Origin: Candidatus Colicola caccequi
GTDB lineage: Bacteria; Bacteroidota; Bacteroidia; Bacteroidales; Paludibacteraceae
Reading direction: 5' to 3'
NCBI GenBank assembly: GCA_018065205.1
Contig: JAGHTR010000220.1
Coordinates: 1 to 19,255, forward strand
Length of the DNA stretch: 19,255 nt
Under the pieces are notes generated by a model. The model had not been told where the DNA came from and did not search any database. It saw only the letters and a list, made by a program, of their open reading frames with translations. The first letter of the stretch is position 1; the number at the start of each line of letters is the position of its first letter. Below are positions 1-7,547 of the stretch, in pieces. The position numbers and the translations under genes are program-made.

Positions 1-665
1 AACAACGGATTAACAGCCGCTAAATTGAGCATTTGGTTATCCGAGTAATACACGCGCCCCGAATTCATCGTGCTAACTGTCACGCTGCCTCGTATAGGCA
101 AGAATAATGCACCTGTCAATAACAGCATCACCAAGGTCCATATCCCTCTGCGTAGCCACAATGGTTCATATTCCTCTATTTTCGAATAAGCGTTAGTAAT
201 CCTCTTATAAACAAACCACCACAAGGTGAATAGTGCCATAAAACCGACACACCCCAACACCCATACCCACCAAGGAGCACAGGCTAAAGCCTCCTTAGGT
301 GAAGCCAAATACGAGAAGATATCTCGATCTAAATGATACCCCCAACTTGGGAAACAACCATTATCGCCCAAGATAGTCCATAATCCCACAAACAGGCATA
401 AGGCTGTCACTCCATCCAAAGCATAATGCAGTTTATCCCACCGTATCCAAAAACTGAAGCATAAAATCAGCCCAACAGCCAGCATAACATATGAGGCCAT
501 GCTTAAATCCAAAGGAAGCCCATGCCAAGGCACGAGCAACCAATCTATAACACGAACATCACCCAACAAAGGATACTGCCATATCATGAATAAGGGTTTC
601 TGCAACACAAAAAACAGAAGCCAATAAAAATACATTCGTATGAACAGTAAAAGACGTGTCTTCAT
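1..665 (-). CDS. LTA-synthase-like membrane sulfatase, N-terminal part (runs off left edge)
   Basis: This frame is open from an ATG at 665 to the window edge, giving 221 residues. Five hydrophobic segments lie near residues 11-29, 54-74, 82-99, 132-152 and 173-190. The sequence then reaches a periplasmic segment with LPIRGSVTVSTMNSGRVYYS and AAVNPL. Five N-terminal membrane spans followed by this kind of stretch are known from the LTA synthase / phosphoglycerol transferase-like alkaline-phosphatase superfamily in Bacteroidota. The catalytic sulfatase domain (metal site, catalytic Thr/Ser) would lie beyond the edge and cannot be checked. It starts 43 bases after the dnaJ stop, so cotranscription with dnaJ is likely. 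The start ATG lies in an 11-base tandem duplication that also creates an upstream ATG. The family call is inferred from the N-terminus only, and the substrate is unknown. Confidence 0.75.
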   Translation of the reverse strand, partial: MKTRLLLFIRMYFYWLLFFVLQKPLFMIWQYPLLGDVRVIDWLLVPWHGLPLDLSMASYVMLAVGLILCFSFWIRWDKLHYALDGVTALCLFVGLWTILGDNGCFPSWGYHLDRDIFSYLASPKEALACAPWWVWVLGCVGFMALFTLWWFVYKRITNAYSKIEEYEPLWLRRGIWTLVMLLLTGALFLPIRGSVTVSTMNSGRVYYSDNQMLNLAAVNPL

Positions 666-684
666 CGGGTGATCATCGGGTGAT
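663..684. repeat. 11-bp tandem duplication at a start codon
   Basis: The unit CATCGGGTGAT occurs twice in tandem. On the minus strand each copy reads ATCACCCGATG, so the start codon of the sulfatase-like gene is duplicated. The upstream ATG opens a four-codon frame (M-I-T-R) whose TGA overlaps the real start as ATGA. Confidence 0.85.
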
Positions 685-708
685 TAACATACTGTCATTA
701 AACCATGC

Positions 709-1875
709 TTAGCCAAATAAGTTCTTAAAGAAGTTCTTTTTATCAGCACTTCCGGGACGAACATTCTCGCTATCTTGTAGTTTTTCAATCAAGGTCTTCT
801 CGTCCTTATTGAGCCGCTCCGGAATATACACACCTACATTGATAAGCAGGTCGCCTGTGCCATATTGACGAGCATATTGATCAATAATCGGCAGCCCCTT
901 ACCTCGCATTCTCAGCACCTTACCGGGTTGCGTACCCGGAGTAATGGTTATTTTTACATCCCCACTTAGTGTAGGAATTTTAACTTGTCCGCCTAATACA
1001 GCCGTTGGCATATCTAACAACAGGTTATACACCAAATCATTGCCATCACGCACTAAACTTGGATGCTCTTCTTCCTCTATCAGAACGAGCAAATCACCCG
1101 GTACACCGCCACGCGGAGCAGCATTACCCTTTCCTTCAATAGGAATTTGCATGCCGCCACTCACACCTGCAGGAATCTTAATCGTCACAATTTCTTCATC
1201 CCGAACAACCCCTTCTCCTTGACAATGCGGACACTTATTGCGAATCACCTTACCCTCACCATGACAGGTCGGGCACTCTTCCTGCACTTGCATCATACCA
1301 AAGATACCGCGTTGTGCACGCACTACGCGACCCGTACCATGACAAGTCTGACAGGTATCTCCTTCTCGTCCATCCGCACTTCCTGTACCATGACAATCTT
1401 GGCAGGAAACTAATTTGCGCACTTTGATTTTTTTCTCAACGCCCGAGTTAATCTCCTCTAAGGTTAAGCGCACTTTAACACGCAAATCGCTTCCTCTACG
1501 TACTCGTTGACGGCTTCCACCGCCTCCTCCGAAGAAACTGCTAAAGCCACCCATACTGCCACCCATGCCCCAACTCTCAAATAGGTCTCCAAACTGCGAG
1601 AAGATATCCTCCATGCTGGAGAAGCCTCCACTAAAGCCTCCGGCGCCACCCATTCCGGCATGACCGAATTGGTCATAACGCTGGCGTTTCTGAGGATCAC
1701 TCAACACCTCATAAGCCTCAGCGGCCTCTTTGAATTTCTCTTCGGCCTCTTTATCACCTGGGTTCTTATCCGGGTGATATTGAATAGCCTTCTTACGATA
1801 GGCTTTTTTTATGTCCTCGGTACTAGCGTTTTTCTCAACGCCTAACACCTCATAATAATCTCTCTTCTCTGCCAT
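709..1875 (-). CDS. dnaJ: Chaperone protein DnaJ (Hsp40)
   Basis: DnaJ is a cytoplasmic cochaperone that delivers unfolded clients to DnaK and stimulates its ATPase. The 388-residue product has the full type I layout: a J domain at residues 5-70 with HPD at 34-36, a Gly/Phe-rich linker from about 70 to 125, and four zinc-binding CxxCxGxG repeats (CQDCHGTG, CQTCHGTG, CPTCHGEG, CPHCQGEG). A C-terminal substrate-binding region follows. Length is normal for the family. The ATG at 1875 is four bases after the grpE stop, and a Shine-Dalgarno-like AGGAGA lies in the end of grpE, which suggests coupled translation. dnaK is not in the window. No CIRCE-type inverted repeat is visible upstream of the gene set. 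Confidence 0.97.
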   Translation of the reverse strand: MAEKRDYYEVLGVEKNASTEDIKKAYRKKAIQYHPDKNPGDKEAEEKFKEAAEAYEVLSDPQKRQRYDQFGHAGMGGAGGFSGGFSSMEDIFSQFGDLFESWGMGGSMGGFSSFFGGGGGSRQRVRRGSDLRVKVRLTLEEINSGVEKKIKVRKLVSCQDCHGTGSADGREGDTCQTCHGTGRVVRAQRGIFGMMQVQEECPTCHGEGKVIRNKCPHCQGEGVVRDEEIVTIKIPAGVSGGMQIPIEGKGNAAPRGGVPGDLLVLIEEEEHPSLVRDGNDLVYNLLLDMPTAVLGGQVKIPTLSGDVKITITPGTQPGKVLRMRGKGLPIIDQYARQYGTGDLLINVGVYIPERLNKDEKTLIEKLQDSENVRPGSADKKNFFKNLFG

Positions 1876-1879
1876 AATT

Positions 1880-2386
1880 TTACTCTCCTACAACCACTTT
1901 CGCAAAGCGAATCACTTTCTCGCCTAACTTATAACCTTTCTGCGTGCAATCTACTACTTTGCCCTTCTTATCTTCACCGGCTGCAAAAGTCGTAATAGCC
2001 TCTTGCTCATCCGTGTTAAAATCTTTGCCTTCAGTCTCAATAACGGATACTTTATTAGCATTAAGGAAACCGACAAACTTCTGATAAATAAGATTAACTC
2101 CCTCTTTCATGGCAGTAATATCTTCGTATTTATCTATAGCATTTATTGCTCGTTCAAAGTCATCTATTAACGGCAACATATCCGTAAAAATACGTTCACC
2201 GGCATTATCCATCAGTTCCAATTTCTCTTTCTGGGTGCGACGACGATAATTGTCAAACTCCGCCATTTGACGTAGTTTAACATCTTCTAACTCCTGAACT
2301 TTCTGCTCCAACTCTTCAATCTTCTTTTGGAGCTCTTCTATTTGAGACGATTGATTTTCGTCTTTTTTCTTATCTTTCTTTGCCAT
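1880..2386 (-). CDS. grpE: Nucleotide exchange factor GrpE
   Basis: GrpE releases ADP from DnaK and so resets the DnaK-DnaJ folding cycle. The 168-residue product has a charged N-terminus (KKDKKKDE), a long coiled-coil helix (IEELQKKIEELEQKVQELE), the conserved AEFDNYRRRTQKEK stretch and a C-terminal beta domain (GEDKKGKVVDCTQKGY). Size and order fit GrpE. Two starts are possible. The ATG at 2386 gives MAKKDKKK; one at 2407 adds only MNGKLRI, which looks like translated leader because AT-rich runs of the same kind (compare upstream of recA) often precede starts here. I prefer 2386. The gene lies between a HAD hydrolase and dnaJ on one strand, with no promoter seen in the 64-base gap upstream, so it probably shares the hydrolase promoter. 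Confidence 0.96.
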   Translation of the reverse strand: MAKKDKKKDENQSSQIEELQKKIEELEQKVQELEDVKLRQMAEFDNYRRRTQKEKLELMDNAGERIFTDMLPLIDDFERAINAIDKYEDITAMKEGVNLIYQKFVGFLNANKVSVIETEGKDFNTDEQEAITTFAAGEDKKGKVVDCTQKGYKLGEKVIRFAKVVVGE

Positions 2387-2450
2387 AATTCTTAATTTAC
2401 CATTCATGTTACATCAATCTCTGTGCCACGCGCGAATCTCTGCCATTTTG

Positions 2451-3164
2451 TCACAACAGATTCACCACCTCTGCCAAAGTTGTCACTTTGTAAGTGGCAT
2501 CCTTGTCAGTCTCTTCTGTAGTGATCCAAATCTGATCTATACCGGCCGTCTTAGCTCCGGCAATATCCGAGCTATAACTATCACCAATCATAATGGCCTC
2601 GTCCTTAGTTACGCCATTGCGTATTAACGCTTCCTCAAAGATTCCATGTTGTGGTTTATTAGAACCCACCTCTTCACTTATCAGGATATGTGTTAGATAA
2701 GGTTTCAGTCCAGAGTGTTCAAATTTATAGTACTGCACCTCGCTAAATCCATTACTAATAATGGTCAACGGATATTTCTGCGACAAATACTTCACCACTC
2801 GTTCCGCATCAGGCAATAAAGTAAAATACTTATTCGTTAAGGCCAAAAACTCCTTCCCCATCTCATCGGCCAATTCCACCATAGCCCGAGGTGGGCACGG
2901 CAACACATCCAATCCTAATGGTTTAAGCATTGGGTACAAGAAACGCTCACGATGTAGGTACTCTTTTGTTACTTCCTGCTCGCCATACAACTGCCATAAC
3001 TCCACATTGCGAGTTCGATAAACTAGCAGATAATCCTCAAAACAATCATACCATTCCGACAATCGATAAGTAGCATACAGGTCTTGTAAAGCACGATACT
3101 CCGCACTCTCCCAATCACCAATCGTTTGGTCCCAATCTAAAAATATGGCCTTGTATTGTTTCAT
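2451..3164 (-). CDS. HAD-family hydrolase, YjjG/YfnB-like (probable nucleotidase)
   Basis: This is a 237-residue haloacid dehalogenase-superfamily phosphatase. From the start at 3164, motif I is FLDWDQT with nucleophile and acid/base aspartates at residues 10 and 12. Motif II is ISNGF, motif III carries the lysine in GSNKPQ, and motif IV is MIGDSYSSDIAGA. An alpha-helical cap lies between motifs I and II. This layout is typical of the YjjG/YfnB group, whose studied member in E. coli is a pyrimidine 5'-nucleotidase; substrate here is inference. The frame stays open to an ATG at 3212, but that extension runs through the -7 and -33 boxes of the gene's own promoter, so it is rejected. The ATG at 3173 is a weaker alternative that would leave almost no leader. 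The gene probably heads an operon with grpE and dnaJ. Confidence 0.88.
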   Translation of the reverse strand: MKQYKAIFLDWDQTIGDWESAEYRALQDLYATYRLSEWYDCFEDYLLVYRTRNVELWQLYGEQEVTKEYLHRERFLYPMLKPLGLDVLPCPPRAMVELADEMGKEFLALTNKYFTLLPDAERVVKYLSQKYPLTIISNGFSEVQYYKFEHSGLKPYLTHILISEEVGSNKPQHGIFEEALIRNGVTKDEAIMIGDSYSSDIAGAKTAGIDQIWITTEETDKDATYKVTTLAEVVNLL

Positions 3165-3181
3165 AGACAACATTTCGGGTG

Positions 3182-3213
3182 CAAAGATACAAAAAAAATT
3201 GCATCTATGCAAA
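3182..3213 (-). promoter_or_regulatory. Bacteroidota-type promoter for the HAD hydrolase-grpE-dnaJ unit
   Basis: On the minus strand TTTG (3213-3210) is followed after 20 bases by TATCTTTG (3189-3182), matching the Bacteroidota -33 TTTG and -7 TAnnTTTG boxes. The spacer ends in a T run plus G, as in most other promoters here. The predicted start of transcription is about 12 bases from the ATG at 3164. Confidence 0.8.
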
Positions 3214-3217
3214 TTTT

Positions 3218-3249
3218 CTTGTGCATTCCAATATTTTTTTGTACCTTTG
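3218..3249 (+). promoter_or_regulatory. Bacteroidota-type promoter for the RNA methyltransferase
   Basis: CTTG at 3218-3221 (one mismatch to TTTG) is followed after 20 bases by TACCTTTG at 3242-3249. The spacer carries ATTCCAA near its left end and a T run before the -7 box. It stands back to back with the minus-strand hydrolase promoter, with only four bases between the two -33 boxes, so the polymerase sites are likely to influence each other. Confidence 0.78.
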
Positions 3250-3274
3250 TAGTCGATTTTGAAAATTCATATCT

Positions 3275-4555
3275 ATGCAGGAATATCCAATGTTGGCAAA
3301 AACCTTTAAAGGTCTGGAAGATGTGCTCGCACAAGAGTTAACCGAATTAGGAGCCAATAACATCCATATTGAACGCCGCGCCGTTAGTTTTTCCGGAGAT
3401 AAAGCGCTGATGTACAAGGCCAATTTATGTCTACGGACAGCCTCGCGCATTCTTAAGCCCATTCTTACTTTTCGTGCCAAAGATGCTGATGAAGTATATG
3501 AAACGGTCAAAAAAATTGACTGGACTCAATACATGTCCATTCAAACAGGCTTCAGTATCGATTCCACCGTTTATAGCGAGGAATTCCGTCATAGTAAATA
3601 CGTTACTTATCGCGTCAAGGATGCTATTGCAGACTTCTTTATGGAGCGCGAAGGCAAACGTCCTTCTGTCAAGATTACCCAACCGGACCTTTATATTAAT
3701 GTGCACATTTCCGATACTACGGTTACCATATCTTTAGATAGTTCAGGAGAGAGTTTGCACAAACGCGGCTATCGTGTTGCCAACACCGAAGCCCCTATCA
3801 ACGAGGCCCTGGCAGCCGGTATGATTTTGATGACCGGGTGGAAAGGAGAAACCGATTTTTATGATCCCATGTGCGGTTCCGGAACCCTACTTATCGAAGC
3901 CGCTCTCATTGCCCAAAACATTGCCCCGGGTATTTTCCGCCAAAACTACGCTTTCTGCAAGTGGGCAGATTTTGACGCAGACTTATGGTCAGATATTTAC
4001 AACGACGACTCCAATGAACGTGCATTCACCCATCACATCTACGGTTCAGACGCCTCCTTCTATGCCGTGCAGGCAGCTCTCAAAAACATCAAAGAAGCAG
4101 GTATGGGACGTTTCATTGATGTCAAGCAGATCCGCCTGCAAGAGATTAAGCGCGAAGAGCAAACATCTGCCTTAGTGATGATGAACCCTCCGTATGGCGA
4201 ACGATTAGCCCAAGACAAGGACGTCCTTCGTCTATATGCTGATATAGGTACTGCCCTTAAGCACCAGTTTACAGGCTCTACTGCTTGGATTATATCTAGC
4301 AACGAAGAAGCCCTCAAATGTATTGGACTACATCCTAACAAAAAAGTCCACCTGATGAATGGTGAACTTGATTGTTTATTTAACTGTTATGAGTTATTCT
4401 CCGGCGAACGGAAAGAGTTTGTTAAAACACATCCTCATCGTCCACAGTCGGAGCGGGCACCTCAGGCAAAGTCTCGACGGGTTGCTCCCCGTTCTCACGG
4501 CCAAGGTTCCGGTACTCCTCGGGGCGGTAAAGGATTTGCACGTTCTCGGCGATAA
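3275..4555 (+). CDS. THUMP-domain class I SAM-dependent RNA methyltransferase (RlmL-like)
   Basis: The 426-residue product resembles the RlmL half of E. coli RlmKL and the Trm14/TrmN group, which make N2-methylguanosine in rRNA or tRNA. The N-terminal part (about 1-165, starting LAKTFKGLEDVLAQEL) is a ferredoxin-like plus THUMP RNA-binding region. The Rossmann methyltransferase fold has SAM-binding motif I DPMCGSGTLLIEAA at residues 197-210 and catalytic NPPYGERL at 304-311. Which nucleotide is modified cannot be told from sequence. The fold appears to end near FSGERKEF (about residue 382). The remaining 44 residues form a very basic Arg/Pro/Gly tail with 12 Lys/Arg and a single acidic residue. 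That tail is encoded entirely antisense to the 3' end of ssb. The ATG at 3275 sits about 20 bases after the predicted transcript start. Confidence 0.88.
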   Translation: MQEYPMLAKTFKGLEDVLAQELTELGANNIHIERRAVSFSGDKALMYKANLCLRTASRILKPILTFRAKDADEVYETVKKIDWTQYMSIQTGFSIDSTVYSEEFRHSKYVTYRVKDAIADFFMEREGKRPSVKITQPDLYINVHISDTTVTISLDSSGESLHKRGYRVANTEAPINEALAAGMILMTGWKGETDFYDPMCGSGTLLIEAALIAQNIAPGIFRQNYAFCKWADFDADLWSDIYNDDSNERAFTHHIYGSDASFYAVQAALKNIKEAGMGRFIDVKQIRLQEIKREEQTSALVMMNPPYGERLAQDKDVLRLYADIGTALKHQFTGSTAWIISSNEEALKCIGLHPNKKVHLMNGELDCLFNCYELFSGERKEFVKTHPHRPQSERAPQAKSRRVAPRSHGQGSGTPRGGKGFARSRR

Positions 4556-4853
4556 TCTCCGTCTTGCGACGCATCTGACCATCCTTCTCCCATGTACGAG
4601 TTTGAAGTTTGCCCTCTACATACAACTTCATCCCTTTACGCACGCTCTTTTCGGCCCACTCGGCTAAGTTGCGGAATAAAACAATCGCATGCCATTCCGT
4701 TTTATCCGGAATCTGCGTGCCATTTTGCATAACATAACCTCGCTCCGTTGTTGCCAAATTGAAATTAGCAATTGCAGAGCCTCGATCTAAGTAACGTACT
4801 TCCGGATCACTTCCTACGTTACCTACTAAAATTACCTTGTTAACAGATGCCAT
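4422..4853 (-). CDS. ssb: Single-stranded DNA-binding protein
   Basis: SSB coats single-stranded DNA during replication, recombination and repair and recruits partners through its acidic tip. The 143-residue product has the OB fold in its first 110 residues (MASVNKVILVGNVGSDPEVR at the start, EWHAIVLF, LYVEGKLQTRTW, EIIAENVQIL). A short linker and an acidic C-terminus ending DDEDVF follow. The usual tip in the family is DDDIPF or similar, so this one keeps the acidic run and final Phe but lacks the Pro. It is shorter than E. coli SSB, mainly in the linker. Its last 134 coding bases are overlapped on the other strand by the RNA methyltransferase frame. The ATG at 4853 lies about 45 bases after the predicted transcription start. 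Confidence 0.95.
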   Translation of the reverse strand: MASVNKVILVGNVGSDPEVRYLDRGSAIANFNLATTERGYVMQNGTQIPDKTEWHAIVLFRNLAEWAEKSVRKGMKLYVEGKLQTRTWEKDGQMRRKTEIIAENVQILYRPEEYRNLGRENGEQPVETLPEVPAPTVDDEDVF

Positions 4854-4902
4854 TTGTGTAATAGAAAGTTAATTGTGAATATTTGTTTTTCATTTTCGAC
4901 TG

Positions 4903-4933
4903 CAAAATTACACTTTTTTTTGCACATTCCAAA
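4903..4933 (-). promoter_or_regulatory. Bacteroidota-type promoter for ssb
   Basis: On the minus strand TTTG (4933-4930) is followed after 19 bases by TAATTTTG (4910-4903). It interlocks with the plus-strand nuclease promoter: each -33 box lies inside the other promoter's spacer. The two promoters therefore probably cannot be occupied at the same time. Confidence 0.7.
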
Positions 4934-4950
4934 TTTTTTTTGTAACTTTG
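4919..4950 (+). promoter_or_regulatory. Bacteroidota-type promoter for the secreted EEP-family protein
   Basis: TTTG at 4919-4922 is followed after 20 bases by TAACTTTG at 4943-4950. The spacer has ATTCCAAA and a run of eight T residues ending in TTG next to the -7 box. It overlaps the ssb promoter on the other strand. Confidence 0.8.
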
Positions 4951-4978
4951 CGCCAAATTTGATAAAAATACCATCAAT

Positions 4979-6067
4979 ATGAAAAAACACTTCTTGTCTA
5001 TTTTAGCCATTTTATGCGCTATTACCACTTCCGTTTATGCGGGGAAGAAGGAACAAAAGCTTGGTCGTGATTACCAAGTTCGTTGCGTTGCTTTCTATAA
5101 CTTAGAGAACTTGTTTGACACCATTCATGACGAGGGTAAAAACGACTATGAGTACTTGCCCGATGGAGGTATGAAATGGACTGCCCTCAAGTATGAACAC
5201 AAGATTAAGAACATGGCATATGCCGTTTCTGAATTAGGTAAGGATATCGACCCGCGCGGAGCCATGTGCGTAGGTGTATGCGAGGTAGAGAACATGGGTT
5301 GCTTAGAGGATTTATGCCGCGAGATTAAAGATTCTTATAATCGCACTTTTGTGCCTATCTTATTAGAAGGTCCGGACCGTCGTGGTGTAGATTGCGGATT
5401 CCTGTATAACCCCGAGTTATTCAAACCTACTAATGTTAAGGGCTACGAACTGAAAGCCCACTATGCTGATGGTGGTGTGGTTAAGAGCCGTCTGCAATTA
5501 CTCGTTTCTGGTTATATCATCGGTGGCAAGGAAGCTCCTGAGAAGATTCATATTAGTGTTAACCACTGGCCTAGTCGTTATGGCGGAGAATTGTCCTCTC
5601 GTCCATCTCGTGACACCGCTGCCATGTTAGCTAAACACATTTTTGATAGTATCTATCAAAAGGAGCCCAATGCTAAGTTCGTAATCATGGGTGACTTGAA
5701 CGATGACCCATTCAACCACTCTTGCGCAGTAGTATTAGATGCGAAAAAGAACCGCGAGGATGTGAAGGAATACGGTTATTTCAACACGATGTGGAAGCAT
5801 CTTGAGAATGGTAACGGCACTTTGGCCTACCAAGGTGCCTGGGACTTATTTGACCAAATCATTATTTCCGAACCCCTGCTTAATGAAGATGTGAATAGTG
5901 GCAAATGGACCTATTGGAAATCACAGATTTTCAACAAACCTTTCCTGACCGTTCAGGAAGGCAAGGATAAAGGCACTCCACTACGTACCCACAAAGCCGG
6001 TGTTTGGCAAAACGGTTACGGAGACCACTATCCCACAATGATTTACTTGATTCGCAAATCGAAATAA
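4979..6067 (+). CDS. Secreted endonuclease/exonuclease/phosphatase-family protein
   Basis: The 362-residue product belongs to the Mg-dependent EEP fold (DNase I / exonuclease III / phosphodiesterase superfamily). Residues 1-21 form a type I signal peptide (positive start KKH, hydrophobic core, cleavage near VYA), with no lipobox Cys, so export to the periplasm or beyond is expected. The catalytic set is visible in order: FYNLENLFDT (Asn41, Glu43), VCEVEN (Glu102), NHWPSR (His196), MGDLNDDP (Asp239, Asn241) and GDHYP (Asp349, His350). Whether it cuts nucleic acid or another phosphodiester or phosphomonoester cannot be read from these motifs. It is a single-gene unit with its own promoter and a terminator hairpin 17 bases after the stop. 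Confidence 0.9.
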   Translation: MKKHFLSILAILCAITTSVYAGKKEQKLGRDYQVRCVAFYNLENLFDTIHDEGKNDYEYLPDGGMKWTALKYEHKIKNMAYAVSELGKDIDPRGAMCVGVCEVENMGCLEDLCREIKDSYNRTFVPILLEGPDRRGVDCGFLYNPELFKPTNVKGYELKAHYADGGVVKSRLQLLVSGYIIGGKEAPEKIHISVNHWPSRYGGELSSRPSRDTAAMLAKHIFDSIYQKEPNAKFVIMGDLNDDPFNHSCAVVLDAKKNREDVKEYGYFNTMWKHLENGNGTLAYQGAWDLFDQIIISEPLLNEDVNSGKWTYWKSQIFNKPFLTVQEGKDKGTPLRTHKAGVWQNGYGDHYPTMIYLIRKSK

Positions 6068-6084
6068 GATATTCCAATCCTAAC

Positions 6085-6120
6085 AATAAGGGGCTGCAAT
6101 GATGATTGCAACCCCTTATT
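6085..6120. terminator. Hairpin between convergent genes, probably bidirectional terminator
   Basis: AATAAGGGG pairs with CCCCTTATT. After one C-A mismatch TGCAAT pairs with ATTGCA, closing on a GATG loop. It lies between the stops of the EEP gene (6067) and the peptidase gene (6132), so it can serve both strands. The following T tract is short, which makes the terminator call probable rather than certain. Confidence 0.8.
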
Positions 6121-6131
6121 TATAGTTTATA

Positions 6132-6275
6132 TTAAAACTCTGCTCCAAGAATAGAATACATCTTGTTCGCTTTTCGGATTATAATGCGTCCGTTAGGGCT
6201 CATTATCTTATTCACGTCTTTACCTGTGTGGTCAGACCCACCGTTATCGTTAACGTTAACTATTCCTGTCGGATT
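6132..6275 (-). other. C-terminal tail module of the S8 peptidase
   Basis: The last 47 or so residues run NPTGIVNVN, a Gly/Asp-rich linker, VNKIM, NGRIIIR and YSILGAEF. The same order (NPATGL, VNKFM, NGNVMIN, YNVLGAK) ends the unrelated protein encoded at 18420. A shared tail on unlike exported proteins suggests a sorting or surface-attachment signal. Confidence 0.55.
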
Positions 6276-7547
6276 GTTGATGTAAGCCTTCCATGCATTT
6301 GGTATACCGTATCCCATTTGATTATTAGGATCATAGGACGGATATAGATGAGCAGAATGGATGATACGCTCACGAATCTCTTGCGCCGACACATTCGGCA
6401 TTGCTGACCATAATGCCGCAGCAAAACCTGCCACAAGTGGAGTGGAATAACTCGTGCCATTGCCTTTACTTGCTAATCCGGTTTGGGTACTGACATATAT
6501 AGCCTCCGAACCAACAGCACTCACTTCCGGTTTGACGCGACCATCCGCCGTTGGACCATAACTAGAGAAAGACGCCATGGTAGAATCCTTTCGCACTGCA
6601 CCTATCGTCAATATATCTTTGGCATCCGCAGGAATACCGATGTAATGCCAATCTTTATTGCCATCATTGCCGGCTGAGAAACAGCATAAGATACCTTTCT
6701 TGGCAGCAATAGCAGCGGCACGACTGGCACGCATGGTGTTGCCATCTACTTGCTCATGCGGAAAATTGAAAGTAGGATTATCAAACAATCGATACCCTAA
6801 ACTACACGAAATGACATTTACGCCCAAACTATCGCATAATTCCAAGGCAGCCACCAAGTTATCCATCTCCTTTGGACTCTCGGTACGCATCTCTTCACTG
6901 CGTATCAGCACATACTCTGCCTCAATGGCCGCGCCATGATACGTATCCGTTTTGGCAGCAATGAAACTGAAGCAGTTGGCCCCATGTCCTCCTTCCGTAC
7001 TATAGAACGAGGAACTATCCGTGCTGAACGAGTACGTTCCTATGATACGATTCCGTACATAAGACAAACAAGCCGCTGTATCTACGTTACAAAAGCCACC
7101 GTCTATCACCGCCATTCGGATACCTTGACCTTCATAGCCCAACTGATGTAGGCACCGCAGGTTATACACATCTAACTGTTTAGCATTATCCTGGTATGGA
7201 TCAATCGTATCGGCTAATAATCTTTTAGCAACAACCGCGGATGAGGGAGGAGTATCGTCTCGCGTCAACTCTACGCTCGCCACACAAGGCAAGGCTTTTA
7301 CTTCTAACATAGTGGCGCTATCGGCCTCTATCGTCATTCCATTCATCCAACGGCTCACATGACATACGCGTGCGCCTGTTGCGCGTATCGCGCTGATATA
7401 ATTAGGTGATACCGCATAGTCCAAACTGTCCGTAGGAATAGACCACAACAAACGATTCTCGGTAGCGCGATCCGAGAATTGGATTGGTGCGCTACCGAGT
7501 TTATCTGTCAATTGCACAAACCAGAAGAGTGCAAGAAACGTCAACAT
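6132..7547 (-). CDS. Subtilisin-like S8 family serine peptidase, exported
   Basis: The 471-residue product has the S8 catalytic set: Asp149 in MAVIDGG, His188 in GGHGAN, oxyanion Asn294 in SAGNDG and Ser366 in GNGTSYSTP. The first ten or so residues are hydrophobic, but the usual positive n-region is missing, so the export signal is short and odd. A propeptide-like region (VQLTDK to about residue 120) resembles that of Bacteroidota S8 peptidases. The C-terminus (NPTGIVNVN, then VNKIM, NGRIIIR and YSILGA) matches the tail of the surface protein at the right end of the window and may be a sorting or anchoring module. The ATG overlaps the stop of the upstream EF-G gene as TAATG. A strong AGGAGG lies just before it, inside the last EF-G codons. 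The next in-frame stop upstream leaves no better start. Confidence 0.9.
   Translation of the reverse strand: MLTFLALFWFVQLTDKLGSAPIQFSDRATENRLLWSIPTDSLDYAVSPNYISAIRATGARVCHVSRWMNGMTIEADSATMLEVKALPCVASVELTRDDTPPSSAVVAKRLLADTIDPYQDNAKQLDVYNLRCLHQLGYEGQGIRMAVIDGGFCNVDTAACLSYVRNRIIGTYSFSTDSSSFYSTEGGHGANCFSFIAAKTDTYHGAAIEAEYVLIRSEEMRTESPKEMDNLVAALELCDSLGVNVISCSLGYRLFDNPTFNFPHEQVDGNTMRASRAAAIAAKKGILCCFSAGNDGNKDWHYIGIPADAKDILTIGAVRKDSTMASFSSYGPTADGRVKPEVSAVGSEAIYVSTQTGLASKGNGTSYSTPLVAGFAAALWSAMPNVSAQEIRERIIHSAHLYPSYDPNNQMGYGIPNAWKAYINNPTGIVNVNDNGGSDHTGKDVNKIMSPNGRIIIRKANKMYSILGAEF

Noticed and set aside
3165..3212. Upstream extension of the HAD hydrolase frame to an ATG at 3212
   Set aside because: The extra 16 codons run through the -7 box and into the -33 box of the gene's own promoter, and the family's motif I normally lies within the first 10 or so residues.
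4359..4667. 102-codon plus-strand frame over the end of ssb
   Set aside because: It is a shadow in another frame of both the methyltransferase and ssb, with no recognisable motif and no start signal.
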